Assembly: GCA_045532055.1 (NCBI GenBank)
Contig: JAZSFF010000019.1
Location: 1 to 7,349 of the forward strand
Direction: 5' to 3'
From: SIG440 sp045532055
GTDB taxonomy: Bacteria > Bacillota > Clostridia > Monoglobales > Monoglobaceae
Length of the DNA: 7,349 bases
The stretch's first letter is position 1. Each line of letters begins with the position of its first letter. A model generated the notes under the pieces. That model made no database searches, had not been told where the DNA came from, and saw nothing but the letters and a program-made list of their open reading frames with translations. The position numbers and the translations under genes are program-made. Shown piece by piece: positions 6,992 through 7,349 of the stretch.

Positions 6992-7349
6992 TTAACCTTT
7001 CATCAAATTTTTAAGGGCTGTTTTTACTATCTCTTCAACTGTACCGGTGGCACCTGCTACCGCACGCTTTGCTTCCTGTGCTGAATAACCCAGAACAACC
7101 AGAGCACTTACCGCTTCGTCAGTTTCGGAGTTTCCGCCGTGGTATACCTCCACAACTTCGTTTGAAGAAATATCAGCCATGTCCACTCCCTTAAATTTAT
7201 CTTTAAGTTCCAGAACTATACGTTCCGCCCCCTTGGCACCAAGGCCGGGGGTATTGCTTGCTATATATTTGTAATCATTTGTCACAACACAGAGTGCAAA
7301 CTTGGATGGTGAGATATTGGAAAGCAGAGCAATAGCCGTCTTTGCACCT
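6992..7349 (-). CDS. ruvA: Holliday junction branch migration protein RuvA, C-terminal part (5' end outside window)
   Basis: RuvA binds four-way DNA junctions as a tetramer and recruits RuvB. The frame is open to the right edge, giving 118 complete codons of a protein usually near 200 residues; the N-terminal OB-fold domain and first part of domain II are missing from view. The visible part begins GAKTAIALLSNISPSKFALC, then the second helix-hairpin-helix motif TPGLGAKGAERIVLELKDKF. An acidic, poorly conserved linker follows (VDMADISSNEVVEVYHGGNSETDE). It ends with the RuvB-contacting domain III (AVSALVVLGYSAQEAKRAV...EEIVKTALKNLMKG). The GTG at 7285 is internal to domain II, not the real start. 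The stop TAA is at 6992-6994, 6 bases before ruvB. Confidence 0.95.
   Translation of the reverse strand, partial: GAKTAIALLSNISPSKFALCVVTNDYKYIASNTPGLGAKGAERIVLELKDKFKGVDMADISSNEVVEVYHGGNSETDEAVSALVVLGYSAQEAKRAVAGATGTVEEIVKTALKNLMKG

Noticed and set aside
7004..7020. Near-repeat of the sequence at 2744-2760 (CAAATTTTAAGGGCGG-like)
   Set aside because: This copy encodes the last residues of RuvA and lacks the hairpin partner. The similarity is short and AT-rich, so chance explains it.
7213..7225. GAAC/GTTC inverted repeat resembling a Gram-positive LexA box
   Set aside because: The half-sites are separated by 5 bases instead of the 4 expected, and the site lies inside ruvA coding sequence rather than at a promoter.

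Overview
The window looks like an ordinary chromosomal housekeeping segment from a low-to-moderate GC Firmicute, most likely class Clostridia. Reasons are the AT-rich intergenic DNA, strong AGGAGG-type ribosome binding sites, the clostridial-looking LexA tail and GAPDH, a methionyl-tRNA synthetase with a fused C-terminal tRNA-binding domain, and a DUF1015 protein. This is judged from the look of the proteins, not from a database search. I see no mobile elements, CRISPR arrays, RNA genes or transferred islands. Every stretch longer than about 170 bases is occupied by a convincing gene.

Left part, plus strand (1-1504): the last 85 codons of lexA, the SOS repressor. Next is a 165-base regulatory gap with a well-spaced sigma-A-like promoter and, just upstream of it, an 18-bp inverted repeat that closely matches the operator of the redox repressor Rex. 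Then come gap (glycolytic glyceraldehyde-3-phosphate dehydrogenase) and a strong hairpin terminator.

Right part, minus strand (read from 7349 down to 1515): ruvA (truncated by the window edge), ruvB, metG, a DUF1015 protein and an MFS transporter. Spacings are 6, 22, 9 and 61 bases, so the first four genes are probably one operon. A GC-rich hairpin in the 61-base gap may reduce or stop transcription before the transporter. The gap terminator lies between the convergent gap and MFS genes and could serve both strands.

Functionally, lexA and ruvAB belong to DNA damage response and Holliday-junction repair, gap to central metabolism and metG to translation. The DUF1015 protein and the transporter have no assigned role. 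I found no evidence for a new biological system. The points most worth checking are the candidate Rex operator in front of gap, the uncharacterised DUF1015 protein tied to ruvAB-metG, and the hairpin before the transporter gene.
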